Source of the DNA: Ilumatobacter coccineus YM16-304
GTDB lineage: Bacteria; Actinomycetota; Acidimicrobiia; Acidimicrobiales; Ilumatobacteraceae
Direction of reading: 5' to 3'
DNA: 64,000 nt
NCBI RefSeq assembly: GCF_000348785.1
Contig: NC_020520.1
Location: forward strand, 930,001 to 994,000
This document shows positions 18,265-27,360 of the stretch, piece after piece (the first letter of the stretch is position 1; each line of letters begins with the position of its first letter). Made by a program: the position numbers and the translations under genes. The notes below the pieces were generated by a model that searched no databases, was not told the origin of the DNA, and was given only the letters and a program-made list of their open reading frames with translations.

Positions 18265-19339
18265 CGTGGGCTCCTTCGGAGTCGGATGAGGGGGTCGGCG
18301 CATCGAACAGTTCGTCGTGCGCAGCGAGCATGAGTGTGGTCGATACGTCGATCAGACGCGGTCCGGTCCGCTCGATCGTGGCGGTCACGGTGGCGTCGGC
18401 GCCGACTGGAACGTCGCGTTCACCGTCGAAGGCGAGCACGCCGGGGCCGTGCATGGTGACGGCTTCGCCGTCGGCGACCGGCCGGACATCGGCCAGATCG
18501 AGGGTGTCGAACGTGCCAGGGGAGAGCGGCACGCGCACGCGGCGAGCGACGTTGTCGTCGCCGTGGTGGGCCAGGGTGATGAAGACACCGCCCCGGGTGT
18601 TGCGGTCGATCGGGTGGGTGCGTCCGGCGATGCTCGACAACCCGGTCGAACCGGGCTCGCCGATCGCGGCGATGACCGCCTTGATCGTGCCGGGCTCCTT
18701 GACCGCACGGGCGCCGACGAAGGTCTCGTCGACCAAGGCCAGGTCGACCAGGGCGACATCGTCGACCACCGTCGACGACCGATCGGTGGTCACCTCGACG
18801 ACGATGCGCTTGCTCGGCAGCGCCACTCGATCGATCGCGATGCGCCCGGAGGCGACGAGACCGGCAGCGACGCCGGCCGAGGTTCCGTCGATCGCCGAGG
18901 GGTAGACGTTGTTGGTGCCAGTCGAGATCGCGATCATCGGGATGTCGGGCCAACCCGTTGCCGCGTCGCGACATGTGCCGTCGCCGCCCAGCACGATGAC
19001 CACCGCAGCACCTCGCTCGCGCATCTCGACCGCCGCCGAGATCGTGTCGGCACGCGAACCGGCGATGTGATCGGAGAGCAGCTCGACCTCGGCGTGGTCG
19101 GGAAACGTCAGCCGCTCGATCGCCCGACGCGCCAAGCGGTGCGGGTCGTCGGCGAGGAGCAGCTTCGACGCGCCGGACTCGGCGGCCGCAGCCACGACAC
19201 GCCGGACGATACCCATCTTCATGGTGTCGGGCGTGTGCGTGGCTCCGGTCGAGAGCCGACGAATGTCTTTGCCGGCAACCGGATTGACGATGACACCGAC
19301 GATGCCGGATGCCCCGTCGCGCTCGGTCGGTCGGGTCAT
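18254..19339 (-). CDS. acoX: AcoX-like ATP-NAD-kinase-family protein
   Basis: 361 residues with the NAD-kinase/diacylglycerol-kinase fold: NPVAG (19-23), GGDGT (118-122) and STGTNNVYP. Proteins of this type encoded beside TPP-dependent dehydrogenase subunits are called AcoX in acetoin-utilisation clusters; their role is still unclear. Here it lies between the E1-beta gene (2-bp gap) and the E2 gene (11-bp overlap), which is the classic aco position. It is unlikely to be the cell's main NAD kinase given this setting, though that is inference. Confidence 0.8.
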   Translation of the reverse strand: MTRPTERDGASGIVGVIVNPVAGKDIRRLSTGATHTPDTMKMGIVRRVVAAAAESGASKLLLADDPHRLARRAIERLTFPDHAEVELLSDHIAGSRADTISAAVEMRERGAAVVIVLGGDGTCRDAATGWPDIPMIAISTGTNNVYPSAIDGTSAGVAAGLVASGRIAIDRVALPSKRIVVEVTTDRSSTVVDDVALVDLALVDETFVGARAVKEPGTIKAVIAAIGEPGSTGLSSIAGRTHPIDRNTRGGVFITLAHHGDDNVARRVRVPLSPGTFDTLDLADVRPVADGEAVTMHGPGVLAFDGERDVPVGADATVTATIERTGPRLIDVSTTLMLAAHDELFDAPTPSSDSEGAHDVH

Positions 19340-19341
19340 GG

Positions 19342-20403
19342 TCAGCCGGCGCCGGGCCGGGCCATCACACCCCGGATCCCGTCGGCGATCGATGCCGCGT
19401 CCGGGACGTAGTGCTCCTCCAACGCCGGGCTGAAGGGAACGGGCGAGAACGGCGCCGCCACGCGGGCGACCGGTGCGTCGAGGTAGTCGAACGCGTTCTC
19501 CTGGACTTGAGCGGCGATCTCGGCGCCGAGCCCGCCGAAGCGCACGGCTTCGTGCACCACGATGACCCGGTTGGTCTTCTTGGCCGACGCGACGATCGTC
19601 TCGGTGTCGAGCGGCTGGAGCGTGCGTGGGTCGATGACCTCGCAGTCGATGCCTTCCTCGGCGAGTCGTTCGGCAGCGTCGAGTGACTCGTTGGCCATGC
19701 GACCCCAGGCGATGACGGTGACGTCGTTGCCGGCACGGGCGACGTTGGCGACGCCGAGCGGGATCGAGTACGGCTGCTCGGGCACCTGGCCCGACATGCC
19801 GAGCAGACGCTTGTGCTTGATCATCACCGTCGGGTTGTCTTCACGAATCGAGGCCGTCATCAGGCCCTTCATGTCGTACGGGTTCGACGGGTAGAGCACC
19901 TTGAGGCCGGGGATGTGGCACAGGATCGCTTCGAGGCTCTGGCTGTGCTGCGCTGCGGCCGACAGACCGGCGCCACCGGCGAGGGTGATGGTCATCGGCA
20001 GGACGGCGTCGCCGCCGAACATGTACTTCAGCTTGGCCGCCTGGTTGACGATCTGGTCCATGGCCACGCACATGAAGTCCATGAACATCAGGTCGACGAT
20101 CGGGCGCAGACCCGACACGGCAGCGCCGACGCCGAGCCCGATGATCGCCTGCTCACTGATCGGCGTGTCGAAGCAGCGTTCTTCACCGAAGCGCTGCTGG
20201 AGTCCGGCGTAGGTCTGGAACACGCCGCCGAATGCGCCGATGTCTTCGCCCGCGCAGAACACGTTCGGGTCGGCTTCCATCTGCTGGGCGACGGCTTCGT
20301 TGAACGCCGCGACGTAGGCGACCTTGCGGTCGGATTCGATGCGTCCCTCGGTGGTGGTCGACGTGTCGACGATGATCTCGGGTGCGGATTCGATCGTGGT
20401 CAT
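19342..20403 (-). CDS. acoB: TPP-dependent dehydrogenase E1 beta subunit (AcoB-like)
   Basis: 353-residue transketolase-like beta subunit. AFNEAVAQQMEADPNVFCAGEDIG, PISEQAIIGLGVGAAVSGLRP, LMFMDFMCVAMDQIVNQAAK and HSQSLEAILCHIPGLKV are E1-beta signatures. The C-terminal half has the transketolase C-terminal domain (VHEAVRFGGLGAEI). It pairs with the alpha subunit upstream, whose stop overlaps this start by 4 bases, to bind TPP and oxidise acetoin or a branched/short 2-oxo acid. The first 30 residues form an N-terminal extension. Confidence 0.88.
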   Translation of the reverse strand: MTTIESAPEIIVDTSTTTEGRIESDRKVAYVAAFNEAVAQQMEADPNVFCAGEDIGAFGGVFQTYAGLQQRFGEERCFDTPISEQAIIGLGVGAAVSGLRPIVDLMFMDFMCVAMDQIVNQAAKLKYMFGGDAVLPMTITLAGGAGLSAAAQHSQSLEAILCHIPGLKVLYPSNPYDMKGLMTASIREDNPTVMIKHKRLLGMSGQVPEQPYSIPLGVANVARAGNDVTVIAWGRMANESLDAAERLAEEGIDCEVIDPRTLQPLDTETIVASAKKTNRVIVVHEAVRFGGLGAEIAAQVQENAFDYLDAPVARVAAPFSPVPFSPALEEHYVPDAASIADGIRGVMARPGAG

Positions 20404-21398
20404 CGGGAGGCTCCAGTCATCGTCGTCTCGCTTCCGGTGTACACACCGGTGAGTACCTGGTCGGGAGTGGGCAGGGGGCTGTCTTCGGCGAACTGGATGG
20501 CGGTCTCGATGTCGGCACGCAGTTCTTCCCAGATCGCGTCGAGGCCGGCGCGGTCGATCGTGCCGATCTCGATCATGCGGTCTTCGAACGTGAAGATCGG
20601 GTCTTGCTTGCGCTTCTCGGCGACCTCTTCGTCGGTCCGGTATTTCAGACCGAGGTTCTGCACGCCGTGGTGGTTGTAGAAGCGGTAGGTCTTGGCTTCG
20701 ACGAGCGCCGGGCCGCCGCCTTCGCGGGCTCGTTGGATCGCTTCGCCGGCGGCCTCGTAGACGGCGACGACGTCCATGCCGTCGCAGATGACGCCCGGCA
20801 TGCCGTAGCCGGCCGCGCGGTCGACGATGTCGGTGATCGCCATGGTCTTGTCACGCGGGGTGAACTCGCCGTACTCGTTGTTCTCGCAGGCGAACACGAT
20901 GGGCAGGTGCAGTGCACACGCCATGTTCGCGGCTTCGTGGAAGGCCCCGATGTTGGTGGCCCCGTCACCGAAGAACGCGACGGCGACATTGCCGTTCTTC
21001 TTGTACTTGTTGGCCATGGCGGCACCGACCGCGATGGGGGAGCCGGCGCCGACGATGCCGTTGGCGCCCAACATGCCGAGGTCGAGGTCGCAGATGTGCA
21101 TCGACCCGCCCTTGCCCTTGTTGTAGCCCGTGGACTTGCCCATGAGCTCGGCCATCATCTCGTTGAACTTGCCGCCCTTGGCGACGAGGTGGCCGTGCCC
21201 GCGGTGCGTCGACGTGATCTGATCCTCGTCGGTGAGGTTGCCGCACACACCGGCAGCCACGGCTTCTTCACCCACGTACAGGTGGAGGAAGCCGGGAAGT
21301 CGGTTGCCTTCGGCGAGTCGGCCGGCCGCCTCTTCGAAGAGACGGATCCGCACCATGCGCCGGTGCAGATCGAGTTGTTTGTCGGTGTTCAGTTCCAA
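20400..21398 (-). CDS. acoA: TPP-dependent dehydrogenase E1 alpha subunit (AcoA-like)
   Basis: 332-residue E1 alpha. TPP motif GDGAT (144-148) ending in NN (173-174), with YVGEEAVAAG, STHRGHGHLVAKG, GYNKGKGGSMHI and GANGIVGAGSPIAVGAA. The chain is short and lacks a mitochondrial-type phosphorylation loop. Acetoin dehydrogenase is favoured by the acoX neighbour, but a 2-oxo-acid substrate cannot be excluded; no E3 gene is in the operon, so a shared lipoamide dehydrogenase must serve. It lies 15 bp after the ThuA-like gene. Confidence 0.88.
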   Translation of the reverse strand: MELNTDKQLDLHRRMVRIRLFEEAAGRLAEGNRLPGFLHLYVGEEAVAAGVCGNLTDEDQITSTHRGHGHLVAKGGKFNEMMAELMGKSTGYNKGKGGSMHICDLDLGMLGANGIVGAGSPIAVGAAMANKYKKNGNVAVAFFGDGATNIGAFHEAANMACALHLPIVFACENNEYGEFTPRDKTMAITDIVDRAAGYGMPGVICDGMDVVAVYEAAGEAIQRAREGGGPALVEAKTYRFYNHHGVQNLGLKYRTDEEVAEKRKQDPIFTFEDRMIEIGTIDRAGLDAIWEELRADIETAIQFAEDSPLPTPDQVLTGVYTGSETTMTGASR

Positions 21399-21413
21399 GG
21401 GGTGCTCCAGAGT

Positions 21414-22190
21414 TCAGCTGGTTTCGCCGCGCGCCCAGCGGAGCGAGCGGCGGAGGATTTCGTAGTAGGCGGGCTGTTCCCACGAGCAGCGTTCGATCGC
21501 GGGGTAGTAGTCGAGGACGGGGACCATGTCGTAGTGGCCGCGGCAGTGTCCGAGGGTGTTGTAGAGCACCGCGCCGTCGCCGAGCGACCGCAGGTACATG
21601 ATCAGGTGCGTGTCGGTGCCGGCGGTCTCGAGCGACCAGTCGCTCTCGGCGAAGCCCTTCGCGTCACCCGTCCACGTCGTGTGCAGCAGCGGTTCGAGTG
21701 CGTCGCGATCGGCGTGTTCTTGCAGGTAGAGCTCGTCGTCGGTGTCGAACGACTCGATCCCTTCGACCAGCCAGTGGTCGGGCGCGCTGATCTGCACCGG
21801 ATAGGGCTGGATCGGCGGGTGCGCAACGAACTGGCTGCCGAGGGTCTCTGACCAGACCGGTTGGCACCGTGGCGCTTCGACGCCGTTGGGTCCGCCCATC
21901 TGGAGTGCGGCGTTGGTGCCGTGGAGTGCGACCCATCGGCCGCCTCCTTCGACCCAGGCGCGAATCGCGTGCTGAGCCTCCTCCGAGGGGCGGACGTCGC
22001 AGGTGTACGACACCAGGATCGACGATGCCGTGATGGCCTCGTGGTCTTCGTAGTCGGGTTGCACCCGGACTCGGAACTCCTCGTGCTCGGCGAGCAACTT
22101 GAGGAGTTCGAGGCGAGCGAAATCGATGTCGTGGTACTTGCCGCCGGCGACGAGCGTGACGTCGATGCGGGAACCGGTCTGGTCGGCCAT
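21414..22190 (-). CDS. ThuA-like domain protein
   Basis: 258 residues of the ThuA/trehalose-utilisation type class-I amidotransferase-like fold: VTLVAGGKYHDIDFARLELL, ILVSYTCDVRPSEEAQHAI, EGGGRWVALHGTNAAL, and the C-terminal GDGAVLYNTLGHCRGHYDM with the usual GH motif. ThuA relatives occur in sugar and polyol catabolic clusters; the exact reaction is not known. Between an SDR (14 bp upstream) and acoA (15 bp downstream), so probably one transcript and one pathway. Confidence 0.75.
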   Translation of the reverse strand: MADQTGSRIDVTLVAGGKYHDIDFARLELLKLLAEHEEFRVRVQPDYEDHEAITASSILVSYTCDVRPSEEAQHAIRAWVEGGGRWVALHGTNAALQMGGPNGVEAPRCQPVWSETLGSQFVAHPPIQPYPVQISAPDHWLVEGIESFDTDDELYLQEHADRDALEPLLHTTWTGDAKGFAESDWSLETAGTDTHLIMYLRSLGDGAVLYNTLGHCRGHYDMVPVLDYYPAIERCSWEQPAYYEILRRSLRWARGETS

Positions 22191-22204
22191 GAGAACGCCC
22201 TGGC

Positions 22205-22966
22205 TCAGTAGTTGACGCGCTTGACGAAGCCGCCGTCGACGGTGATGTTCACACCGTTGATGTGCTTCGCGGCGTCACCGGCCAGGAACGCCACGGCGTT
22301 GGCGACGTCTTGTGGCTCGCCGAGTGCGTTCTGCGGGTGGTTCTTGGCGGTGGCCTCGTAGAAGTCGGCCATGTTGTCCTTGATCATGTTCCAGTCGCCG
22401 CCTTCGACGAAGATCGGGCCGGGCGACACGACGTTGCAGCGAACACCCTGCGCGCCGAGCACCTGTGCCTGGCCGAGCGTCCAGTTGGTGACCGCGGCCT
22501 TGAACGCCGAGTAGCTGCCCGAACCCGAGGCGAAGTGCTCCATCGTGGCGGTCGTGCCGATCGAGATCAGCGACCCGCCGCCGTCGGTGAGGAACTCGCT
22601 CGCGGCCTCGACACCGTGGAGCAGCGACATGAGGTCGATGTCCATGTTGTTCTGCCACTTGTCGAGGGAGCGGGCCGGCTTGCCGGAGGTGTTGTGGACG
22701 TAGATGTCGATGCCACCGAGCGCTTCGGCCGAGCTGGCGACCCAGGCGCGGACGGCCTCGGGGTCGGCTGCATCGCAGACCGAACCGACGACCTTGCCCG
22801 ACGCGCCGGCCGACATGGCGTCGACCGCGGCGTTGACGTCGTCTTCGGTGCGCGAGCAGATGGCGACCGAGGCGCCTTCGGCGATCAACGTCTCGGCGAT
22901 CGCTCGACCGAGACCTTTCGTCGATCCGGTGATCAGTGCCTTCTTGCCGGTGAGTCCGAGATCCAT
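22205..22966 (-). CDS. Short-chain dehydrogenase/reductase (SDR), first gene of aco-like operon
   Basis: 253-residue SDR. TGSTKGLG cofactor loop, catalytic Ser in ISIGTTATME and the YSAFK Tyr/Lys pair, C-terminal GVNITVDGG. HNTSG replaces the usual NNAG. ATG 22966 has GGGAG six bases upstream; an earlier in-frame TTG at 22978 is less likely. The gene heads a seven-gene minus-strand operon. A motif shared with two other operons lies upstream at 23026-23050. Confidence 0.83.
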   Translation of the reverse strand: MDLGLTGKKALITGSTKGLGRAIAETLIAEGASVAICSRTEDDVNAAVDAMSAGASGKVVGSVCDAADPEAVRAWVASSAEALGGIDIYVHNTSGKPARSLDKWQNNMDIDLMSLLHGVEAASEFLTDGGGSLISIGTTATMEHFASGSGSYSAFKAAVTNWTLGQAQVLGAQGVRCNVVSPGPIFVEGGDWNMIKDNMADFYEATAKNHPQNALGEPQDVANAVAFLAGDAAKHINGVNITVDGGFVKRVNY

Positions 22967-23025
22967 TGGTGCTCCCAAGTTGGTGCGAGGACGTCGAGCG
23001 ACGTCGCGTGTTGAACGCTCCCGAA

Positions 23026-23050
23026 GCTAATTCACCGAGCAGTCGATTTA
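23026..23050 (-). promoter_or_regulatory. Putative operator/promoter of the aco-like operon
   Basis: Minus strand reads AAATCGACTGCTCGG, then TGAATTAGCTT; TAGCTT could be the -10. The GACTG..CG part matches sites at 36204-36227 and 33288-33309, which sit in the same place relative to a -10. It may bind the TetR-family protein encoded at 24648; this is inferred from position only. Confidence 0.4.
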
Positions 23051-23098
23051 CGCAGCGGAGGGGATCTCACGGCGCTCAGGCCCGCCCGCCAGGCTCGA

Positions 23099-24547
23099 TC
23101 AGTTGCCGAAGCCGGTCAGTTCGCCTTCGAACATCGAGCGCACGAACTCCCCGGTGTCGGGATCGACCTGATCCACGTACGACATGCCGGTGGTGGATCG
23201 TCCTTCGCCTTCGGCCGACGTGATGACCCGGCGTGACACGCTGAGCCAGACGCCCTCGGGGTCGGTCGGGATCAGTTCGGCCTCGACGAAGTCGTTGCCG
23301 TCTCCGGCGGGGATCTCGAACTGGGTGACTTCGCCCGTCGCCGGGTCGAGGCGTCGCAGCGGTTGCGCTTCGCGGATGTCCATCAGCCAGAGGTGGTCGC
23401 CGACGACCTGGAGCTGGACCTGCGACATCGCCGACAGGGTGAATCCGGTCTCCTCCTGATCGAGGAACTCGCCGATGCCGTCGTCGATCGGGAAGACCGA
23501 CACGTCGCTGGTGGCCAGGTCGAGGCGGGCGACGCCACCGATGATCGCGTTTCGCTGCTCGCCGGCCTCGTCGAGGTACGACGGTGTGCGGCTGAACACC
23601 CACCAGATGGCGTCGTCGGACACCACGACGCTGTCGCTCGAGATGACCGGCTCGTCGTCGTAGAAGAACGACGCCTGATCGTCGGGAACCGGGCTGCCGT
23701 CGTCGGTGATGGTGAACTCGGCGAGGTCGGTCGACCCGGCGAGCGTCGACAGCCACAGGTTCTCGTTGAAGCACACGCCGACGATCTCGACCGGTTCGAG
23801 CGTCTCGCTGTCGACGCGCGCCGGGATGCCACTCAGATCGACGTAGAGCGTGCCGTCGCTACCGACCCCGATCGGACGTGGTGTGGCGGTGCAGCTGCCG
23901 CCACCGTCGGTGGCGATCTCGAGGGTGTCGTTGCTGACCTCGCCGGTCGGTTCGCCCGTCGAGATCGAGTAGCGGACGATCGTCTGGGTCGTCGATCCGT
24001 CGGCGTCGCTGCTGTTCCGGCGGAGCCAGATGGAGTCGCCACCCGCACCGATGAGGTTCCACGTCGTCCGCTCGAGCGACTCGGAGCCGTCGCTGTTCGG
24101 CCCGAACGCGACGATCTCTCGGCCGGTGCCGGTGGTGAGGTCGAACTCGGCGACCGAGGTCTCGTTGACGAAGTCGAGGTCTTCGATCTCGCGGAAGACG
24201 AGGCTGTAGGCGCGATCGCCGACCACGATCGGTTGGTTGGTGCGGTCGGTGAACCAGTCGGCTTCGTACGACAGTTCGAAGCTCTCGCCGGTGTCGCGAT
24301 CGATCCCGTAGAGGCCGAGGCCGAGGTCGAGCACGCTGACGAGCGCACCGTTCACCGACTGCGAGCCGGCGGGTTGCTCACCGTCGTCGCCGTCGGTCTC
24401 CTGATCGTCCTCGGGCTGCTCGACACCGGTGTCGGCGTCGTCGTCGGGCGTCGAGTCGCCGTCGTTGACTCCGCCGCCACATGCGGCGACCGCCAACGAT
24501 GAGATCGCCAGTACACTGAGAAATCGCTTCCGTCCTGTTGCACGCAT
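23099..24547 (-). CDS. Beta-propeller-like lipoprotein, unknown function
   Basis: 482-residue predicted lipoprotein: MRATGRKRFLSVLAISSLAV is followed by a lipobox AAC (Cys23) and a long Asp/Glu/Gln-rich linker (to about 65). The rest is strand-rich with repeated W/Y and acidic patterns such as LYGIDRDTGE, VAEFDLTTGTG, VARLDLATSD and LRRLDPATGE, like six or seven blades of a PQQ/WD-type propeller that read out values. No catalytic residues are recognised. ATG 24547 is chosen because it directly precedes the signal peptide. Divergent from the tetR-type gene, with GAATTCGC direct repeats between them. Confidence 0.7.
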   Translation of the reverse strand: MRATGRKRFLSVLAISSLAVAACGGGVNDGDSTPDDDADTGVEQPEDDQETDGDDGEQPAGSQSVNGALVSVLDLGLGLYGIDRDTGESFELSYEADWFTDRTNQPIVVGDRAYSLVFREIEDLDFVNETSVAEFDLTTGTGREIVAFGPNSDGSESLERTTWNLIGAGGDSIWLRRNSSDADGSTTQTIVRYSISTGEPTGEVSNDTLEIATDGGGSCTATPRPIGVGSDGTLYVDLSGIPARVDSETLEPVEIVGVCFNENLWLSTLAGSTDLAEFTITDDGSPVPDDQASFFYDDEPVISSDSVVVSDDAIWWVFSRTPSYLDEAGEQRNAIIGGVARLDLATSDVSVFPIDDGIGEFLDQEETGFTLSAMSQVQLQVVGDHLWLMDIREAQPLRRLDPATGEVTQFEIPAGDGNDFVEAELIPTDPEGVWLSVSRRVITSAEGEGRSTTGMSYVDQVDPDTGEFVRSMFEGELTGFGN

Positions 24548-24572
24548 GGCGCTCAACGTAGACAAGCGAGCC

Positions 24573-24593
24573 GAATTCGCGTCGAGAATTCGC
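24573..24593. repeat. GAATTCGC direct repeat between divergent genes
   Basis: GAATTCGC at 24573-24580 and again at 24586-24593, 13 bp apart, each containing the palindrome GAATTC. It sits in the 100-bp divergent gap between the lipoprotein and the TetR-family gene, a usual position for an autoregulatory operator. Confidence 0.4.
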
Positions 24594-24647
24594 ACACTGT
24601 TCTGCTCCGCTGAGGTAATGGGGTGTGTCGTCCGTCATACTTTCAAC

Positions 24648-25295
24648 GTGGCGACAGATGACAAACCCGGATCCCGTCGGCGAGGCCGGCCACCGGCCAC
24701 CGACTCAGCCGCCACGCGCGAGGCGATCCTGGCGGGCGCCCGCAAGCTCTTCGGTGAGCGCGGATTCGGTCCGGTCACCAACAAAGACCTCGCCGCAGCC
24801 GCCGGCATCACGACCGGTGCGCTGTATCACTACGTCGAGTCGAAACTCGATCTGTATCTCGAGGTCAACCGAGACATGCAGAGCCAGATCTACGAGCAGT
24901 TCCAGAAGGCCGAGGCGAGCGAGCACACCTTCATCGGCAAGCTCGAGGCCGTGCTCGAAGCTGCTCACGTCATGAACAAGCAGGATCCGACGCTCGCTCG
25001 GTTCGTCGGCGTCGTGCGCACCGACATCCGGCGTCACCCCGAGATCCGCGAGCGCCTGCACAGTTCCGACGAGCGCCGCGAGGAGTTCTTCTTGCGGCTC
25101 GTCGATTGCGGCACCGAGACGGGCGAGATCAAACCCGAGCATCGACCGCTGGTGCGGGCGTTCGTTTCACTCATCCTCGTCGGCCTCACCGAAGGCAACT
25201 CGTCGTCGATCGAGCGGCACCGTCGAGCGATCGACTCGGTGCTCGGCGTGCTGCGTGGCGAACTCGTCTCTCCGCCTCCCGAACCGGCGGGCTGA
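24648..25295 (+). CDS. TetR/AcrR-family transcriptional regulator
   Basis: 215 residues. The N-terminal DNA-binding domain runs from ATREAILAGARKLFGERGFG, with recognition helix ITTGALYHYVESK, then an all-helical ligand domain (FIGKLEAVLEAAHVMNKQDP, LARFVGVVRTDIRRHPEIRE). The effector is unknown. GTG 24648 is preferred: TACTTT at 24638-24643 lies 4 bases upstream, fitting a leaderless mRNA; ATG 24618 in the same frame is an alternative. It is divergent from the propeller lipoprotein and convergent with the liv operon, so it may control the surrounding catabolic genes. Confidence 0.82.
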   Translation: MATDDKPGSRRRGRPPATDSAATREAILAGARKLFGERGFGPVTNKDLAAAAGITTGALYHYVESKLDLYLEVNRDMQSQIYEQFQKAEASEHTFIGKLEAVLEAAHVMNKQDPTLARFVGVVRTDIRRHPEIRERLHSSDERREEFFLRLVDCGTETGEIKPEHRPLVRAFVSLILVGLTEGNSSSIERHRRAIDSVLGVLRGELVSPPPEPAG

Positions 25296-25305
25296 ACTCG
25301 CGCCG

Positions 25306-27309
25306 CTAACCGGTGGTGAAGAACTCGATCTCGTCGGCGTCCGCGCTCGGCGGCGTCGGGCGGACGCGTCGCTGAGCGGCTGACCGTTCGAGTCGACGGC
25401 GTACCGCCGTGCCGACCCCAGCCAGTCCGGCGGGGAACACGATGGCCACCGCCATCAACCCGATGCCGGTCAGCAGGAACTGATCGACGGTCGATCCACC
25501 ACCGAGGAAGACGACGGCGAACGCACCTGACGGCGCTAGGAAGCCACCGATGACCGCTCCGGCGATCGACCCGATTCCGCCGAGGTAGCCCAGCGCGAGG
25601 AGTTCGAGTCCTTCCTGCGCGTCGAGGCCGGCGCCGGTGAAGGTCGTCGACTTGTAGGCGAACATGACGCCCGCGATCGCCGCGAGGAACGACGAGAGAG
25701 CTGCGGCCAGCACCTTGGTGCGCGGCACGTCGATGCCCGACGACGCCGCCGCACGCTCGTTGGACCGGACCGCCATGAACCGGCGACCCAGCGTGCCGCG
25801 TCGGATGCCGTGCACGAACAGCGCGCAGCCGACTGCGAACGCGAGCAGGACGAAGCCGAAGCGTCGATCGGGGAACTGCCCGTCGCCGTCGATGCCGAGC
25901 TCGATTCCGCCGATCGAGGGTGACTCGACGGTGGCCAGCCCGCCTCGGCCGACGAAGGTCGGGCTGCGGAAGAACAGTTCGTCGAACACGACGGCGGCCG
26001 CGAAGGTGACGATCGCGAACTGGATGCCACGTACACGCAGTGCCGGCACTCCGACCAGGGTGCCGACCGCGGTGGTGACCGCGATCGCCGCGAGCGGCCC
26101 GATCGGAAACGGCAGCACTTCGTCGAAGCGCGACAGCATGAACGCACTGAAGCCGGCGAACGACAGTTGGGCGAGCGACACCTGGCCGACGAACCCGGTG
26201 AGCACGACGAACGACAACAGCAACGTCATCACGTAGACCGACTGGATCGTGGCGAAGCGAACGGTTGCGTCCGACGACGCGAGCGCGAGTGCGGTGGCGC
26301 CGATCGTGGGCACCCACAGCAGTGGCTTCCAGCGCACACGCTCGACGGGTACGTTGCGACGCTCGAGGAGCACCGCCCGGTTGGGGAGGGTCTGGCCGAC
26401 GAGCATGACCGCAGCGATGATCACGGCGAACGGCACGAGCGAACTGACGCCACCGTGGAAGAAGCGGGGGATCTGCTGCTGGGCCACGATGTGCACGGCG
26501 AGCGCTTCGAAGGCGCCGATCGACAACCCCGCGATCACCGCCATGCGATACGACGAGAGCCGCGCAGCAAGGGCTGCACCCAGCGCGGGCACGACGTAGA
26601 AGCTGAAGTTGAGCGGGTTCACGCCGCCCAGCGACGAGGCGAGAATGCCGATCACGCCACCGACGGTCGACGCGACGATCCAGTTGTAGAGGCCGAGGCG
26701 GATCGGGTCGAACCCCAGCAGCACCGCCCCCTTCTCGTTGAGGAACGCGGCGCGAGTGGCGAGCCCGAACGTCGTGCGCGTCATGACGAGGTGGACGGTG
26801 AGCGCGAGTGCCACGACGACGCCCGCCACCCAGAGTCGGTCGATCGGATACGGGCGTCCGAGCACCGACACCACACCGTCGGGAAGCAGCGCGGGGGTGC
26901 GAATCGTGCCGCTGCCGAAGATCTTCACGGCGAGCGCCTGGAGCGCGATCGTCAAGCCGACCGTGGCGACGAGCATCGTCACCTGCGGCGCGCCGCGCAG
27001 CGGCCGGACGACGAGCAGATAGATCGCCAAGCTCACGAGAGTTCCGACGACGAGGGCCAACGCCACCGCCGGTGCCGCGGAGAGCGGTTCACCGAACGAG
27101 TAGCGGTTGGGGACCAGGACGATCGGCAGCACGAGGTCGCCCGACGACCGCAGTTCCGCGTACGTCACGGCAGGGATCATCGCCATCGCCCCGACGGCGA
27201 AGTTGACGATGCCACTGCCGCGGTACGCGACGATGACCCCGCACGCGAGGGCACCGTAGAACGCGCCGGTGCCGATGCCGAGGAGCGCGAAGAACGCCCA
27301 GGTGTTCAT
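25306..27309 (-). CDS. Fused LivH-LivM ABC permease (second copy)
   Basis: 667-residue membrane protein joining both branched-chain-amino-acid-type permeases. The LivH-like half (about 1-310) has YGALACGVIVAYRGSGIVNF; the LivM-like half (about 330-640) has GFVGQVSLAQLSFAGFSAFM, PALRVRGIQFAIVTFAAAVV, FMAVRSNERAAASSGIDV and GGIGSIAGAVIGGF. Roughly sixteen helices. It lies 51 bp downstream of livF, the last gene of the liv operon, and needs LivG/LivF for ATP hydrolysis. Its substrate may differ from that of the first fused permease. Confidence 0.85.
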   Translation of the reverse strand: MNTWAFFALLGIGTGAFYGALACGVIVAYRGSGIVNFAVGAMAMIPAVTYAELRSSGDLVLPIVLVPNRYSFGEPLSAAPAVALALVVGTLVSLAIYLLVVRPLRGAPQVTMLVATVGLTIALQALAVKIFGSGTIRTPALLPDGVVSVLGRPYPIDRLWVAGVVVALALTVHLVMTRTTFGLATRAAFLNEKGAVLLGFDPIRLGLYNWIVASTVGGVIGILASSLGGVNPLNFSFYVVPALGAALAARLSSYRMAVIAGLSIGAFEALAVHIVAQQQIPRFFHGGVSSLVPFAVIIAAVMLVGQTLPNRAVLLERRNVPVERVRWKPLLWVPTIGATALALASSDATVRFATIQSVYVMTLLLSFVVLTGFVGQVSLAQLSFAGFSAFMLSRFDEVLPFPIGPLAAIAVTTAVGTLVGVPALRVRGIQFAIVTFAAAVVFDELFFRSPTFVGRGGLATVESPSIGGIELGIDGDGQFPDRRFGFVLLAFAVGCALFVHGIRRGTLGRRFMAVRSNERAAASSGIDVPRTKVLAAALSSFLAAIAGVMFAYKSTTFTGAGLDAQEGLELLALGYLGGIGSIAGAVIGGFLAPSGAFAVVFLGGGSTVDQFLLTGIGLMAVAIVFPAGLAGVGTAVRRRLERSAAQRRVRPTPPSADADEIEFFTTG

Positions 27310-27360
27310 CGGTTCAGCGCGCCGACCGCGTCAGACGCGGCCTGACGCTGGTCGGCATGC

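Noticed and set aside
18265-18303. Thirteen-residue N-terminal extension of the E2 gene
   Set aside because: MSTEFQMPKLG at 18264 has AAGGAG in front; the extension overlaps acoX further and is not lipoyl-domain sequence.
24429-24647. Longer N-terminus for the TetR regulator
   Set aside because: It would overlap the lipoprotein gene on the other strand and has no family resemblance.
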